Assembly: GCA_003254885.1 (NCBI GenBank)
Contig: QANT01008687.1
Span: 19,081 to 83,080, forward strand
Source: Purshia tridentata
Taxonomy: Eukaryota > Streptophyta > Magnoliopsida > Rosales > Rosaceae
DNA length: 64,000 bases
Direction: 5' to 3'
Below the pieces are notes generated by a model. That model made no database searches. It had not been told where the DNA came from and saw only the letters and a program-made list of their open reading frames with translations. The stretch's first letter is position 1. Every line of letters starts with the position of its first letter. Made by a program: the position numbers and the translations under genes. Positions 61,952 through 64,000 of the stretch are shown here, in pieces.

Positions 61952-64000
61952 ATCCTTGATCAACTGTCACCAACAATTACTGTATTTTCACAAGAGGATG
62001 ATGAGCCAACAAATTCACATTGTAATTAGAAATCACTCTCTCCTGTTTTGAGCCAACATTATGTACTGCCATACTGCTTCTTTATAATTCAATCATTATT
62101 TTTTTTTTCTCCTTTTAAATGAAAAGCATTAGCATAATTAACTAGACCTCTTTGAAGGAAGTTCCCCTGAAGTGCTGCCTCCATTTGTCATGATGCAGCA
62201 TAAACCGAATTCTATTCCTTTAGTACACTAAATCTTACACTAATAAACTAATAAACCCTGATAACCCCTATAAACCTTATAAAGATTAAAATAAATTAAA
62301 TATATGTTTGTAGGAGTGGAAAATAAATGAAAAAGGTTGGAACTATGAAAGAAATTGACACCCATTTGGGAGTTTCTAATAAATTTTTAAATTTTTAACA
62401 CAACATGTTAACACAATTCGAATTCGATAAGAAATTAGAGGGTTTGGACAAACCATTACTTCACAACAACTCATACATAACACATGCACTAACATGAATA
62501 ATAAACAAGTCATGTAAGTGTTACAACAAGTAAACCACATTTTGACACTATGAAACCGTTTAACTAGTATTATATGAAGAAATGATTAATTTTAATATGT
62601 ATTGTGTTTTTTTTTATTGTTTTGTTAGTATTGGGATCAAGTGGATCCTTATATTTTGACTAATGCAAAAGTAATAAGTTTGATTTAGAAATAAGGAAAA
62701 GACTTAAAAGAAATGGAATCAGAATAAGGAACAACTACTCTAATTTCCTCCATGATAACAGCCTTGGAGGCAATATAATCATGTTGGCCCAAAGAATGAA
62801 TAGCCTCATGGACATCATGTAGTAACCCTGATTTTTCATGTATCACAAGGAAAATTTATTTTGATTACTACTTATTTTTGTAATTTACTAACCCTAGTGT
62901 TAGTTACACAAGTGTTGTAATTGGGACAAACCTAAACTTTGAGGTTGCTCAATTGTAATTACTTGTTTGTGGTAGTGTTTGAACTTGAAAACTTGTTTGT
63001 TGACTTCGCTTACTTGTGAATTCAAACCTAGTGCTACATACTTGAGAGTCTGTCACTATATTTTGGATTTTATATATTTTGGTGTTTTTAGTGTGTTACG
63101 GTTTTGGTGTTGCTACACTTTTAGTATTTAAATTTTCTAAATACTTTGTGAGCAACTTACTTAATGTCATATCTCGTTTCTAAAGTAGCGGTTAATCAAA
63201 TTAAGCATGGTGGATCGAACTGCCCATGCACTACTATTTAATTTGGTCACATTTGCTACTTAAAAGTTGGTTTCGAAAATACCTTTGGATTATTGACCAC
63301 TTGATGACATTGTATGCCAATTAGTAGAGACATGAACACAAGTATATCTATAACACATTTTGTAATTAACAGATAATTATTATGAAATCTTAGAAGAACT
63401 TTGTCTGAGATGTAGTCATGATTATGCGTATTTCTAAATATTGTAGCTTCATGGTAGAATGTGTTTTTGTTATATTTTTGTATATTCATGAAATAGAGTA
63501 AGGAAAGCTTCTTCATGGTAAAACCACATTAACATGTAAGAGATTTGAACTTTTGAGTAATGTATGCTTTGCTGCTAATAACCTAGCTGCACAACTAAAT
63601 TGAGGAGCTACTTCATTATTTAGTAATTTTTAGTAATTTTTACATTTATAAAAATTATGCATTATGTATAAGCGCATTTTAGTAATCAAACTGGTTTTGA
63701 TTCCGACTTTCGCTAGTTAGTAAATACGTTTATGATAATCATTTTTATTTTCATTCTAATTCTTGATAGCTAGTAAATACGTTAATGAAAATGTTTAATT
63801 CCAATTACAGTTCATTTCAATTACTACTCATCTCAATTCATTATTATTCCAATTCATTCTATTTATTTTGATACATGCATGATTCTAATTACAAATAAGT
63901 AAACATACCCTTAATTAATATAGTAAAGCAAATATCGGCGGGTAAAATTATCATACATAGATGTGGCGCCTTTTGCTCTATTTCGCTGACCCATCTCCTT
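61952..64000. other. KIN-12E 3' UTR and intergenic sequence to window end
   Basis: About 150 bp after the stop probably form the 3' UTR. The rest is AT-rich. On the minus strand, 62840-62700 contains one open, protein-like stretch (HDVHEAIHSLGQHDYIASKA) of roughly 40 codons with no identifiable partner exons. Nothing else is supported. Confidence 0.5.

Overview
This is a stretch of plant nuclear DNA. It has AT-rich intergenic sequence, canonical GT-AG introns, many-exon housekeeping genes, an LTR retrotransposon of a plant-specific lineage, a tRNA-derived SINE and several MITEs. The proteins point to a eudicot, possibly a woody rosid, but the species cannot be fixed from sequence alone. All exon models below were built by hand from reading frames and splice sites. 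Each complete multi-exon coding model sums to a multiple of three.

Layout. 1-2222: the 3' end of a dynamin-related protein 1 (DRP1) gene, + strand, with a SINE in one intron. 3075-12214: one Ty3/gypsy element of the Tat lineage, with a 5-bp target duplication, an uninterrupted 1936-codon gag-pol frame, a 74-bp tandem array, a spliced antisense gene and a 3' LTR that has lost its U3. 13354-14542 (-): an AOP-like 2-oxoglutarate/Fe(II) dioxygenase. 17204-19954 (-): an Sgpp-type HAD sugar phosphatase. 19955-23190: transposon debris, including CACTA-like remnants. 23634-39799 (+): UBP12-type ubiquitin protease, 32 coding exons, 1118 aa. 42210-45819 (+): a small plastid-type DnaJ cysteine-rich zinc-finger protein. 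47057-48499 (+): carboxylesterase CXE15-like. 49775-50185 (+): RING-H2 (ATL-like) E3 ligase. 51554-61951 (+): kinesin KIN-12E-like, 22 coding exons, 1366 aa. 61952-64000: no convincing gene.

The host genes do not form a pathway and look like ordinary conserved neighbours. From memory, UBP12 and CXE15 are also close neighbours in Arabidopsis, which suggests old microsynteny. DRP1 and the KIN-12 kinesin both act at the phragmoplast, but their presence in one window may be chance.

The unusual material is in the non-genic layers. (1) The Tat element kept intact outer ends, but its 3' LTR retains only the R-U5 part, so progeny of this copy should lack a promoter. (2) About 150 bp of KIN-12E intron 4 has been copied into intron 19 of the same gene. 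It is flanked there by a 15-bp duplication, and a nearby diverged repeat preserves the empty site. (3) Two related foldback MITEs with 9-bp target duplications (41118-41492, 50240-50640) are present, plus a possible third relic. (4) A hAT-like MITE lies about 60 bp upstream of the CXE TATA box. No wholly new multi-gene system is evident.
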